A stretch of DNA of 64,000 nucleotides, from NCBI RefSeq assembly GCF_047948215.1, contig NC_134465.1:19116022-19180021 (forward strand), given 5' to 3'. Positions 42,075 to 52,480 of this stretch are shown here, piece by piece. Numbering within the stretch: the stretch's first letter is position 1; each line of letters opens with the position of its first letter. A program made the translations under genes and the position numbers. This DNA is from Lycorma delicatula. Its lineage: Eukaryota > Arthropoda > Insecta > Hemiptera > Fulgoridae. The notes beneath the pieces are model-generated. The model saw only the letters and a list, made by a program, of their open reading frames with translations. It was not told the DNA's origin and made no database searches.

Positions 42075-42395
42075 TAACGACCACTTTAAACCGATTCTGA
42101 GCGTATTAAGGGAGGTATGATTGTTTTTTCACTTCGAAACCCCACATTTTTTCACCCGCTGGACCAATAGTTAGCGATATAAAAAAAAATTTACTTAGAT
42201 TATTTTTAAGCCCTTATCCAAAAATAGCAGGAACTTGAAACAAATATATATATATAAACTTTTGTACTGACGGTGGTTTTGGGGTCTGGGGTATATGAAA
42301 CGCGAACAGTCGAAATTATCCGGAAGACGAATCATAGTACACATTACAATAGGCAGCTTTCTTATGAAATCTAGGTAAAAGTCTGTCTTCTCTAA
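42075..42395 (-). repeat. Dispersed repeat R5 (copy 2)
   Basis: Inverse of 27235-27400: ACGGTGGTTTTGGGGTCTGG, GAAACGCGAA, ATCATAGTACACATTA and AGGTAAAAGTC correspond. The flanking part, with TTTCACCCGCTGGACCAATA, is only loosely similar. Confidence 0.5.
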
Positions 42396-42396
42396 C

Positions 42397-42708
42397 AAAG
42401 ATAGATAAAATGTTAATACTAACACACATCTATAAACACATAGAAAAGAACCGTCAATATTTGGAAGATTAATGTACTGTTGTCAGAACCACATACAAAA
42501 TTTCTACAACAATAACAAAGAACACGACGACAAACACAGCAACCTTAAAAGAAATAAGAAATTGAATAATAGTGAATGCATTATATATTATAATTACTAC
42601 AGCGGTCAAATGAGACATTAAGACAAGGATAAATATACAAGTATCAAACACGACATAATCGGCTTTTATAAATCACCTCTGAAAAAGAAGACAAAATATG
42701 AAAATTAG
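42397..42708. other. AT-rich stretch, nothing recognised
   Basis: No gene or repeat partner was noticed. Confidence 0.5.
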
Positions 42709-42709
42709 A

Positions 42710-43065
42710 CAAACAATATAAAGCCACTGATCAGGACAAATTTGAAAAACATACGGGTACAAAATTAATTAATGATAAAAAAAAGGAGATTATATTTTTA
42801 ATGGAAACAGTCGGGCCGGAGAGAATAAATAAATACAAATTTTACAAATTTTTAATAACAGATAAATAATTTTTTTTCTATAAAAGCTAACGTTAATAAA
42901 TAATAATTCGATGAGACTGAAAGACGGATAGAAATTGAATTTCGAAAATTAGTAAAAGAAATGTACCAAAAGGGAAAAGAAGTTTGGGATGGCCGAAAAA
43001 GAAATGAAGGGAACGCTGTTATATTAGAGATCAATGAATAGCCATTGTTTGAAAAAAATAAAAAA
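42710..43065 (+). pseudogene. LINE reverse transcriptase N-terminal fragment
   Basis: Reads KATDQDKFEKHTGTKLINDK (family KATGxDxIPxELxK), then RIEIEFRKLVKEMYQKGKEV WDG (family LxKLIKxxYxxGxIPxDW), then in another frame PKKK with RERCYIRDQ and IAIV (family PKKxxxxxCxDYRxISL). This is the block before RT motif A. It may be the upstream part of the same kind of LINE as 40420-40830. Confidence 0.5.
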
Positions 43066-43159
43066 GAAGGATTGAAAAAACTTTCGATTATATTTTATGT
43101 AATGCTCGAGTTAATTTTTAAGGAATGAACGTTTGCCCTACGTAGTTTTGTTGCGCTAA

Positions 43160-43430
43160 ACCCACGAGTTGGTCTAGCAGTGAACGCGTCTTCGCAAATC
43201 AACGAAGTCGAGAGTTCCAACGTTGAAACCCGAGTAAAAGCGGCTACGTTTATACGGATTTGAATACTAGAACGTGAATACCGGTGTTCTTTGGAGGTTG
43301 GGTTTCAATTAACCATACATTTCAAGAACGTTCGACCTGAGTCTGTACAAGACTACACTTCATTTACAGTCATACATATATCCTCAATCATCCTCTGAAG
43401 TAATAGTGGCGATGATTCCCGAAAAAAAAG
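43160..43430 (+). mobile_element. tRNA-derived SINE, family A
   Basis: Head CACGAGTTGGTCTAGCAGTG, box A intact. The CGGCTGATTT part of the head is lost, box B is decayed (ACGTTGAAACCCGAGT), and the tail is GATTCCCGAAAAAAAAG. Confidence 0.85.
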
Positions 43431-43431
43431 T

Positions 43432-44570
43432 TTTAATGCACTTACAAAAATTTAAACTTGTACTATTCTGGATTTAGCATCTTTAGTAAAACGTAGTTTT
43501 TTGGAAGTAAAATTAGAAAAGATAAAAAAGGACATATCAAAAACGTACTAATTCAAATAAGGTAAGCTCCCTGGTTGGGGGGGGGGATAAAATAGAACTA
43601 TTATTATTAACCGTGAATTTAGATAATGGAATGAAATTATACTATGAAATTTATGAAAGCCAGGGACTAATATGTACACATATAGCACTATATACATATA
43701 TATATAAAATGTTTTTTTTTTTTAATTTACGAGTGTTCAGGTTAAAATGTTTAAAAATTATATTTTTGGAAAATTAGAAATAAATAAAGTTTTATAGCAA
43801 TCGCGAAGAAGAGAGAATTTTTGGTAAAATTTTCTTTGAAAAGGAAGGTGGCACAGAGCAATCGTGTAGAGAAAAAAAACAATAAGAAAGAATATAAAGG
43901 ATTAACGAATAAGAAGTAATAGATGTGAAACGTAAATATTTAAAAATTAAAAAATTAGCGTACAACAGAAAAGGAATTAAGAAATATTTAATTCAAAATG
44001 ATTGATGACCGGATACAAACATTACCGCTTGTTCTCGCAGTATATATCTGTTTAATCGTACGGAACGCTTAGTGAATTGTTTTAATCGTGACAATTCTGA
44101 GATTATGGAAATCCACTTTAGGAAACTAAATGGAAATAATAGTCCACAAATCGTTATCTCGATTAACCGAATGATAATTTGATTCTTATAAATTGATTAA
44201 CAGACAAATCAGAATTTAAATGATTTGAAATTGGGAATGCAAACCATTACACTTCAATTTCATTTTCACAACCACTTCACATCATTAATAATTCGTAAAT
44301 AAATATACAAATTTTAAATTAATCTTCCATAGACGAAAAGGTATATAATTTTTGGAATGTGTATATATATACACATATATATATAATAATAAAATAATAA
44401 CTAAACTATATTTCTTTGGTTAGACAAATACAAAAAAAAAGTTAGAAAATTATCAAAAATAATAGAAAAGTTTTTAGAGGGTGTTGTCATTTGCGGTTTG
44501 TCTTTCTTTATAAGTCCTACATTTTAGACGAAACGTCGAGGTTTTCTGCTTTTGTTTTATATATAAGTCT
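43432..44570. other. AT-rich stretch, nothing recognised
   Basis: A ten-base G-run lies at 43577-43586. No frame is above background and no repeat partner was noticed. Confidence 0.5.
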
Positions 44571-44574
44571 ATTA

Positions 44575-45548
44575 TACATCGGTGTAAAAAACTTCCAGGA
44601 CATGTTCTTCTGGTGAAAATAAAGAAAAAAGTATATAGGGTCGGAAACGCTTCGTTAGCGAAAACTTTCGTCCTGATTTCTGCGCCTTCGCTAGCCAAAA
44701 TAACTGTAATTCTTGAGACCCAAACTAAGGTTAGGTTTAATGAATTTATATCAAATCTGACCTGAAAATTAAAAAAAAAATGTATCCTAAGAACTATATT
44801 TTTTGTAGTTTTCAAGAAACCTGCCGGTCACCGTAGTGCGAGTAGTAACGTCTCGGCCTTTGATCCGGAGGTCCCGGGTTCAAATCCCTGTCAGGCACGG
44901 CATTTTCACTCGCTACAAAAATTGTCATTCACCTCATCCTCTTAAGCAATATCTCTGACGGTGGTCCCGGAGGTTAAAAAAAAAGAAATGTTTTCAAGAA
45001 ACCTGGAATAAAAGATCGGGATCGACAGACCGCTTCACGTTTGGCGTAAAATAACATTGTTAAATGGCTCTGAAGTTTTAAACAAAGCTTGTAAAGTATT
45101 TGATTCTAAGTAAAATGGTATAAATAAAGTCCACAGAAACTAAATACAAACGTACGAATATCGAAGTTTGTTAAAAACAAAACTTATCAAAATATGGCAG
45201 ATTTTAACTACGTATGTATTACTCATTTAATAAAGTTTTTTACATCTAACACACAATAGTGTTTTTCGAACCCAATCTTTTGTCTTTTACCCCAGATTTC
45301 TCGAAAATTAAGAAAAAATACACATCTGGGACCAATTTTTTTCAGTTTGTCGGGTCACATTTTATATAAAATCAATGAATTTACCGCTTACTTTGGATCA
45401 CAATAATTATAATTCAGAAACCAAGGCGAAATCTTTCGCCGCCGACACTCGCTAACATAGCGTTTCCGAATCAATGTTTATATGAAATTTCTTACTTATT
45501 TTCACCAGCAAATGATGTCCTGAAAGATTCTACTTTCTTTATTAATAA
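44575..45548 (+). mobile_element. Element family T with long inverted arms, carrying a SINE
   Basis: The left arm (about 44597-44700: AGGACATGTTCTTCTGGTGA, CGGAAACGCTTCGTTAGCGA, TCCTGATTTCTGCGCC) pairs with the right arm read in reverse (about 45545-45410: AGGACATCATTTGCTGGTGA, CGGAAACGCTATGTTAGCGA, CCTTGGTTTCTGAATT). It is therefore a foldback or long-TIR DNA element of about 800 bp without the SINE. A family S SINE is inserted at 44822. The minus ORF 44474-44815 has no recognisable domain. Confidence 0.65.
44823..44990 (+). mobile_element. Family S SINE inserted with a 14-bp target-site duplication
   Basis: Head GCCGGTCACCGTAGTGCGAG, box-B-like GGGTTCAAATCCCTG, tail ACGGTGGTCCCGGAGGTTAA plus A-run. 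TTTTCAAGAAACCT occurs at 44809-44822 and again at 44991-45004, directly flanking it. This is the signature of LINE-driven retrotransposition into element T. Confidence 0.95.
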
Positions 45549-45575
45549 CCCTTCGTGAATAATATATATATAAAA

Positions 45576-45885
45576 CTAGCAGGCCCGTCGCGACTTCGAA
45601 CGCGCTAAACGTTTACTTGCGTTTCCCGTCGCGGTCAGGGGACGTTTAGCCGGTCAGGGGTTCTTCAATCGCCCTTCCCGTCTAGCCAGAGTGCTCTGCT
45701 CCTTGTACCCCGCTGTGTTCATTAAAGTCTTGCGAGTGAGAATAATAATAATAAAGACTATTCCATTTATAAAAAAATATGGAGGTGGGTAACCATCCGC
45801 ATAAATTACGGATAAAAATATATATATTTGCCGGTTCTTATCGACCAGAATAACACCACTAGGATGTGACCGTACACAGTTTCTC
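45576..45885 (-). mobile_element. Helitron-like element (3' end clear, 5' end uncertain)
   Basis: On the minus strand the end reads CGAAGTCGCGACGGGCCTGC then TAG/T, a CTAG terminus followed by T. It parallels CATTGCCGGGTCTGCTAG/T at 53949. GC-rich before the end. I could not place a TC 5' end before the element M copy that begins at about 45887. The 77-codon minus frame in it has no Helitron protein similarity. Confidence 0.5.
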
Positions 45886-45886
45886 A

Positions 45887-46395
45887 TTTTTTACTTCCTT
45901 GTACGAAGTAAAGGAACTATTCTGATCGTGAAAAATTTCGGTTTTCAGATTTCAATGGAAATATCCATTTGACTAGATTCGGCGTGACGTCTGTACGTAC
46001 GTCGCATAACTCAAAAACGATTAGCCGTAAGATGTTGAAATTTTGGATTTAGGACTGTTGTATCATCTAGTTGTGCACCTCCCCTTTTGACAGCAATAGA
46101 CTGGACCAAAAGTGTCCCAAAAAGTCCTAAATTCAAAACAATTGGATTTTGGACTTTTTCTTAACTGTAGTAATAAGTCCTCATTGAGAGCTTCTCAACA
46201 ATATATCATAAGTTGTACTTATTTTCATTGGTTCCAGAGTTATAGCCCAATAAAAATTTAATTAATTAAATATTTGGAGATTACAAGGCACATCGGTTCA
46301 AATCAGACTTCATCTCGTTTTTTTAACTTTTTTTTTATTTAAATACATTGAATTAATAATAATTAATTATTAACCTCTGATTGTAAATTTTTTTT
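45887..46395 (-). repeat. Element family M, truncated copy
   Basis: Minus orientation. It begins (plus-strand left edge) with TTTTACTTCCTTGTACGAAG, has the ATTGCTGTCAAAAG-type block and box-B-like CATCGGTTCAAATCAGACTT, and breaks off near 46395 before the other end motif. Confidence 0.75.
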
Positions 46396-46399
46396 CAAA

Positions 46400-46520
46400 T
46401 TACTTATATGTTTTTTAGTCAAGTAACCGGAGGCAGATGCAGCAAGTCGCGCCGTACATACAATAACAGTGGCTGTGTATGTTGAACCGCCGCGCCGTTC
46501 AATGTCACATCCCCTTAAAA
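46400..46520. other. Short GC-richer segment, unknown
   Basis: AACCGGAGGCAGATGCAGCA to CCGCCGCGCCGTTCAATGTC stands out from the AT-rich surroundings. No frame or partner was noticed. Confidence 0.3.
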
Positions 46521-47000
46521 AATCGAAATTCAAAAAACCCGAAAATTTTTTTTAGATATTTATCTGAAGGGTATTTGCAAGGATCGATATAGTGAATATC
46601 TCGTTCTGTATAGTCGGAAATGGGAAAAATTTACTAACATTTTTCAAATTATTTTACCTTTCTTCACACCCGTTCAAGGTTGAATTTCATAAAATCAAGA
46701 AATATATAATTTTTTATATTCTTCACATGAAGTTTACACACACCAAAAATCAAGTTGATATTTATTTTGTTACCAAGAAATTAAAAAAAAAAAAAAATAG
46801 CCGGGTTTCAAAAAAAAAGTCAAAACCATTTTACCCGCTTTAAACTCGGAATTTCCAAAAATTTACGAACAAGTTTTTAGATATTCACATGAAGATTAGA
46901 CACACAAAAAATCAAGATGATATCTTCATTTGTTACCGAGAAATTAAAAAATATTTAATTTCATTTTTACTCCATTTTACACCTTTAAACTCGGAATTTC
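46520..47000 (+). repeat. Tandem-duplicated non-coding unit, about 140 bp
   Basis: A unit with CACATGAAGTTTACACACAC, AAAAATCAAGTTGATAT, TTGTTACCAAGAAATTAAAA, CATTTTACCCGCTTTAAACT and CGGAATTTCC (46727-46855) recurs at 46886-46998 with CACATGAAGATTAGACACAC, TTGTTACCGAGAAATTAAAA, CATTTTACACCTTTAAACTC and so on. A third, weaker unit may precede them. The 83-codon plus frame 46592-46843 crosses the units and is not coding. Confidence 0.7.
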
Positions 47001-47106
47001 AAAAAATCATTTATTAATGGACATTACACGGAAGAAAGAATGTGTATATAAATTTTTATCAGTTTATCTGCACTAATTTTTGCCGGGCGTTGATGAATCA
47101 CTACAT

Positions 47107-47108
<2 letters not shown>

Positions 47109-47144
<36 letters not shown>
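47109..47144. repeat. (TA)n microsatellite
   Basis: Uninterrupted AT dinucleotides, ending directly at a conserved-looking CAACCTAAGTACGGAATT. Confidence 0.95.
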
Positions 47145-47146
<2 letters not shown>

Positions 47147-47194
47147 ACCTAAGTACGGAATTAATAAATAAACTAAAGTAGAATGACGCCTACC

Positions 47195-47265
47195 TTATTC
47201 CACACTTCATGTAGGAGCACTTTCGCGAGTCACGCGCATCATCAGTTACACCGTAAATTTTTTTT
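47195..47265 (-). ncRNA. Possible hammerhead-type motif of a Penelope-like element
   Basis: The minus strand has CTGATGA (47245-47239), 14 bases containing a GCG/CGC pair, then GAAA (47224-47221). Those are the two conserved core strings of a hammerhead ribozyme in the right order. The stem II pairing is poor (one unpaired base at its foot). I have not verified stems I and III or a cleavage site. Penelope-like terminal repeats are known to carry such motifs, and GIY-YIG pieces of that class occur elsewhere in the window. Confidence 0.3.
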
Positions 47266-47284
47266 TTCAAATCATTCGTATCAT

Positions 47285-49182
47285 ATTAAATATTAAAAAT
47301 TGAAATTAAAATTCATTCTATACTACACTTAATATTTAAAATTGTTAAAAGATCCTTTTCCAAATTAAAATCAAAACAGAAATAAAGCAAAAATGTTTAA
47401 ATTCAATTTTTTTTTAATTTAAAATTTTAATCAAAATTAATAATTGCATATATAAAAATATGAAGTCATTTACTAAAATTAAATTCAAAGTAAAAACTAA
47501 AATCAATAATAAATATAATTTAAATAGCATGTTATTGAATTTTCTTGCCTTTCAGTAGAATTACACGCAAAACACCAGGAAGAGATGGAATCTATCAAAA
47601 TTCTTCATTAATATTTGCATTCTTTCATTAATATTGTCGGTACATTTAAATATTTTTGAGAACGACTCAGATATTTAAAAGTGCAGTTGCCAGTTCGCAT
47701 ACCTCAGGATAGACGTAACGCTCCTAGACTAACTGTCAAACAGATGTTATATTTTTAACACGTTTTGAAAAATTGAAATATATATCCTTTCAATTTCATA
47801 ACGTAACTACGTACATAAAAACATTAAAAATTATCAACATAGCCAAATTTAGTGAAACATTAGAAACTACACATTATTTATTGGATTCTTAATCAATAAT
47901 AATAATTAATAAATCACGTTAAACATTCGATAACATTTCGACTTTTAATGTTAACTATTATCGAATGTCATGAAATTAAGGCTGATGATTTACTAAAGAG
48001 ATCAGATAGATACTCGAATAATAATCAACGATGCCGTGTTACAAATATAATGATTTACAAAACAACCAGCGCTTAATTATACGGGAATCAATTTTTACAC
48101 ATTACTATACATCCTCGTAAAACCACCTGTTCAAGTTTTAAAAGTTTCAAGTATGAAAAAACAAAAATTATTAACCATCATTTTATAAAATTTATTTTAA
48201 GCCGATTTTTTCTCACCGTTGGGTTGGATTTTGACTAGAAAAATCTTTACCGCGTGATATATAGTATGAAAAATTGTAGTATATGAAAAATACGATGAAC
48301 GAGTGGGATTCAAACCTAGAATCTTGTATTTAAGTTCTTTTTTTTCCTATACACCCCTCCTGGTTGTATTTAACATTAAATGGCATTACAAACAAAAATA
48401 AATTTACCGATCCTAACACTTTTACATATATATTTTAATTAAAATATATATTTTAATACCAAATTGAAATACAATAATAATCCACACTAATAATAAATTT
48501 AACATATTTTTAATAATTAATAGTATACAGAAAAATAAATTAATAAACTACTTTACATTAAAAAATCTACATATATAAAACTGTAAATGTTTAAGCGAAT
48601 GCTAAGGCAGTATAAATTCATAATAGTATTCAGTTGTCTTATGTTATGAATATTTCTCGTTGCATTATCTTAAGTTACCTTATAATGTATTTTTTTTATT
48701 TCTCTATAATGAAATTATTTTTTTCTCAATTTTTTTTGTAGATTATGATTATATTGTATTTTATTTGATTTCAATGTAAACTTAAATAATTTTACATTCT
48801 GATTCTATGTATTTTTTTTAACTTAATTTTTCAATTTAAATTTTTATTTTTTTTTATGTATCGCGCGACGAAAATCATGTATTTTTATTTAGTTCATGAA
48901 TCATCCTATTATAATGATTGAACTCCCGGGTAACGCTCAAGGTTTCTTTTGCTACCTGCCTCAAGGATAAATAAGTTGAATAAAATTGTATATGTAATTT
49001 TCAACTGACAATAAATAAAAATGTTATATATATACCTATTCATATTCACTGAAGAATGACTACATTATTACCTTCAAATATAGCACGATAAACATCTTAT
49101 TTATAGCGTACATTTAAGTCCATTTTTAAATAATTTGATGAAGTGTAGAAGTAATAGTATATACTACAAAAACGACCATGTG
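47285..49182. other. AT-rich stretch, nothing recognised
   Basis: A weak tRNA-like box B on the minus strand (GGTTTGAATCCCACTCG, 48301-48317) may be a SINE relic. Nothing else. Confidence 0.45.
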
Positions 49183-49183
49183 A

Positions 49184-49285
49184 AAAAAAATCTGATTTGG
49201 ACATCGCATGACTTCCTTGCACGCCTATTAAATTACATATACACATTTTTTTGCTGCACTTCATTTAAATTTATTTTATTTGAAA
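49184..49285 (+). repeat. Element family M, one-end fragment
   Basis: ATCTGATTTGGACATCGCAT, then GACTTCCTTGCACGCCTATT and AAATTACATATACACATTTT: the left end only. Confidence 0.7.
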
Positions 49286-49688
49286 GTGAGGTACGATCTT
49301 CCAATTCTTTAATAAATCGGACGGTCACAGAATTGCTGAAACATTAATTTTTATTAACATCAAAATTTTATACAATTATTCATTCATGAAATATTAGGAT
49401 AGAGAAATAGTCCACTTATTACTCGTATTACTAGATCAGTATTATTCATATCTTCGTGAGTCGCTGATTAACAAAAGTTTCAGATTTCTGGTCTGGCGTA
49501 TAAATAAATGTTAATTATAATTAAACTATTCCGTTTAGTGAACAACTGTATACCGGTTACAAATGTTAATTTCGACCTTACGGTCTAAAATATTCAGTTT
49601 TTATTATCGTATTACTCGGTGAATAATCAAAAATGAAAAAGAAATAATAATACAGAAAAAAGAAAGAAATATATCTCTAAAAATACGA
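49286..49688. other. AT-rich stretch, nothing recognised
   Basis: No gene or repeat partner was noticed. Confidence 0.5.
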
Positions 49689-49689
49689 C

Positions 49690-49960
49690 AAGAAGATGAA
49701 TATGAAGAGGAAGAAATGTTAAAACCGAAGAATGAATAAAAATAAAATGATAAATACAAAGAGGAAGGAAATGTTAATGCCAAGGAAAGAATAAAAAGAT
49801 CAAGAGAGGATGATGAATATATAAAGAGAAAATGTGAAAACTAGAGAACGTGTACGCAAATTAAGATTAGAAGAATTTTATCAAATCAAAGAGCGATAAA
49901 ATGATCGGCAACAAAAAGTAAATTATGATCAACTCCGACCTAGGGAGAATATGAGAAGTA
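49690..49960 (+). pseudogene. Decayed tandem coding repeat, Arg/Glu/Lys rich
   Basis: Three related blocks lie 54-63 nt apart: GAAGATGAATATGAAGAGGA at 49692, ATGATAAATACAAAGAGGAA at 49746 and GGATGATGAATATATAAAGA at 49808. They read DEYEEEEM, DKYKEEGNVNAKERIKRSR and DDEYIKRKCEN with RERVRKLRLEE, with stops between them. Repeats of the (D/E)EYxxxE...RxRxRRLR type occur near the start of some insect Helitron and other transposon proteins. That link is only a guess. At 49995-50023 a perfect 12-bp stem (AAAGATCGGGCA, five-base loop) follows. Confidence 0.3.
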
Positions 49961-50024
49961 ATGAATTGTAAGATAAGAATTTTTTTAATTTATTAAAGAT
50001 CGGGCATGTATTGCCCGATCTTTA

Positions 50025-50188
50025 TTTCAGTCACTGTGTAGTTAACTTTAATCAAATTAAACAGAAATTCCAGAATAATTAAATACAATCAAACAGTAAT
50101 AAAACTAGAAAATCCAAAAATATTACAATTCTAAAATATAATTTTCAACTATTATTAAATAATCAGATGTTTCACCAAATCTATTACA
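50025..50188. other. AT-rich stretch, nothing recognised
   Basis: Spacer between the hairpin and element M. Confidence 0.5.
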
Positions 50189-50194
50189 TATAAT

Positions 50195-50862
50195 CGTATG
50201 CAATAACGAATTAAATTACAAAAACACATTTTTAAAAGTACATAAAATTTTATTTCACTAATAACTTCTTTTTTCATATTTTGTTTTTACTGGTATTATT
50301 GAATTTTTATTTATTGTAAAAATGTTTTACAAACACGGGTTAATAATTTTATTAATAAATCAACATATTTAAATTAAAAAAAGAAAAAAAATATATATAA
50401 AAAAGTTAAAAAAAACAAAAGGAGATAAAGTCTGATTCGAACCGATGTGCCTTCCCCTTGTAAGATCCAAATATTTGATTAATTAAAATTTGATTTGGCT
50501 ATAACTCTGGAACCAGTGAAAATAAGTATCACTTATGATGTGTCGTTGAAAAGCTCTCGATGACGGCTTGTTACAGCAGTTAAGAAAAAGTTGAATTTTT
50601 TTTGGATTTTGGCTTTTTTGAACACTATTGATTCAGTCAATTGCAATCAAAAAGGGAAGTGCACAACTAGATGTTACAACAGTCCTAAATGCAAAATTTC
50701 AACATCCTACGGCTAATCGTTTTTGAGTTATGCGAGTTACATAAAACATAGGCAGCCGTCACGCCAAAACTAATCAAAATAGATTAAGGGATGTTCAAAA
50801 TGGATATTTCCAATTTTTCGCGATCACAACACTTTCTTTACTTCGCACAAGGAAGTAAAAAA
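50195..50862 (+). repeat. Element family M, near full length
   Basis: Same order as 16470-17131. Minus-strand box-B-like CGGTTCGAATCAGACTTTAT lies at 50428-50447. It keeps CACAACTAGATGTTACAACA, CTACGGCTAATCG and the right end CGCACAAGGAAGTAAAA. The left end motif is eroded. Confidence 0.75.
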
Positions 50863-50867
50863 AGTTC

Positions 50868-51024
50868 ATGCCGAGCTTCGTGGTGGAGGGGTAGCGTCTC
50901 GGCCTTAAACTCGAGGATACCGGGTTCGAATCTCGGTCAAGATTTTTCATACGCTACAATAAAATTCCATTTTTATATTATCAAGTCCAAGATTCATAAC
51001 CTTCTGTAACGAATTAATTCATCG
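50868..51024 (+). mobile_element. Short tRNA-derived SINE, family S, second tail type
   Basis: Head GCCGAGCTTCGTGGTGGAGG, box B ACCGGGTTCGAATCTCGG, and a tail with ACCTTCTGTAACGAATTAAT. It starts six bases after the end of element M. Confidence 0.88.
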
Positions 51025-51025
51025 A

Positions 51026-51525
51026 GCAATATAAGCGAAATAGAAGTATAAAATTTATTCCATACGTAAAATGTATTTTAATAAAATATTTATAAAATTC
51101 TTTGTAAAAATAATAATCATAATTAACCATTATTCATAATGAAGTCTTTATCTAAATATGTACAGCATGAAATGAAGGTCAATAAATAAACATCTGACCT
51201 CAGCATTATTAAACAATAACATTACGTTACAAAGCTATATATAACACATCATTCTTTACAATAAAATATTAATTAATAATTTTTTTTGTTTTAATATGTT
51301 GGGACTACATACAGAAAACTTTTAAAATGCGAAAGAAAAACATAACTTTCTACATATTCATAGAAATGTAATGTAAAAGATATGATATATTAACCGATAT
51401 TAAGGGCATGTACAAATAATAACAAAAACGTCCGATTTTTCGTTAATTGAAAATATGTAACATGAAGATACATATTTTTTAACTTGCCCGGTTCAAATTT
51501 TTTCGACCTTATATTGGGCCTAACT
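51026..51525. other. AT-rich stretch, nothing recognised
   Basis: No gene or repeat partner was noticed. Confidence 0.5.
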
Positions 51526-51527
51526 CA

Positions 51528-51806
51528 AAAAAGACTTAATCAATCTTCATCAAATTTTCACACGCACAACTTCAGATATACCACTACAATATACCTAAAC
51601 TTTAATGAAATTTATCAAATAATGTTGGAGATTTTCGAGTAACAAAATTTAATTGTTAAATTTAGCATAACAGTAGAAAGACTAAACCAATCTGCATTAA
51701 ATTTTCTCACATACACAACTTCAGTTATACTATTACAGTATATCTTAATTTCATTGAAATTGATTAAGTAATTTTGGAGATTTTCGAGCCACAAAATTTT
51801 ATACAT
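51528..51806. repeat. Two-unit tandem repeat, about 149-bp period
   Basis: Units share CAACTTCAGATATACCACTA or CAACTTCAGTTATACTATTA, CAATATACCTAAACTTTAAT or CAGTATATCTTAATTTCATT, and GGAGATTTTCGAGTAACAAA or GGAGATTTTCGAGCCACAAA. Unit starts are near 51528 and 51676. No shared open frame. Confidence 0.8.
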
Positions 51807-51807
51807 A

Positions 51808-52358
51808 ATCCTATAAGTAAATATTTAAGGAATCCACAATTTAAGTGACTGGTATTTTCGTACTCCTCATACCTCAAAAAGGCAATGAAAACTCATTTTC
51901 ACATCCCCAATCCCGCCATATTACCGAAAGTAATGCTGTACTTTTGTTCGAAAACTCGGTAAATAAATAAAAAGGAAGATTAGATTATAGTATTCATTAT
52001 ATATCGTAATTTTTTAACACTTCATTTAAGTGTTTTTTTTTAACCTAACAGTTTTTTAAAAATCGCTACGATAAAATTTTTTATGAAATGAAATTAATAC
52101 AAAAAAAATGTGAGCAAGCCATCAATCAAAATGAAACATCCACAGACTGCCGATAGGAGCGCTTATCGCTGACTGAAGTTTGAATTAATTTTTGAAACAT
52201 TTATGGTGATACATTACAAAAGAAGTATCAATTTAAACTGTGTTCATTCATTTAAACTTTTTTTTTCAAATTCTTCAAAAAATCAATAATTTTTAACAAT
52301 TATTATTTATATCTAATATTGCAGTATCGCTACTATTATTATGGATGTAAAACTAGTT
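51808..52358. other. AT-rich stretch, nothing recognised
   Basis: No gene or repeat partner was noticed. Confidence 0.5.
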
Positions 52359-52374
52359 ACTATGTAATGATTTG

Positions 52375-52480
52375 CAGAAATAGATTAATGGAGAAATCAA
52401 AGATCTTATGTCTTAATTCTAATAAGGTACGTCCTGTCTGTCCAATGTAAAACTTATTAAAGTTATAACGGTGTTCTTTA
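52375..52480 (-). pseudogene. Penelope-like GIY-YIG endonuclease fragment
   Basis: Minus-strand ENYLIKEHRYNFNKFYIGQT followed by GRTLLELRHKI. YIGQTGR is the second half of the GIY-YIG catalytic motif with its Arg, and KFYIGQTGR is the usual form in Penelope-like elements (also 16180-16275). The rest of the nuclease and the RT are absent and AT-rich DNA follows. Confidence 0.65.

Noticed and set aside
44474..44815. 113-codon minus-strand ORF
   Set aside because: Covers the arm of element T; the homologous copy at 38.9 kb does not preserve it over its length.
45654..45887. 77-codon minus-strand ORF
   Set aside because: Lies within the Helitron-like segment and its end is set by the element border; no Rep/helicase motif.
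49995..50023. Perfect hairpin followed by T-rich DNA, like a bacterial terminator
   Set aside because: All other evidence is for eukaryotic nuclear DNA, and no gene precedes it. Kept only as a structural note.
13420..50950. Strong box-B motifs as genuine tRNA genes
   Set aside because: The heads lack proper acceptor stems and are always joined to the same SINE bodies and tails, so they are SINEs.
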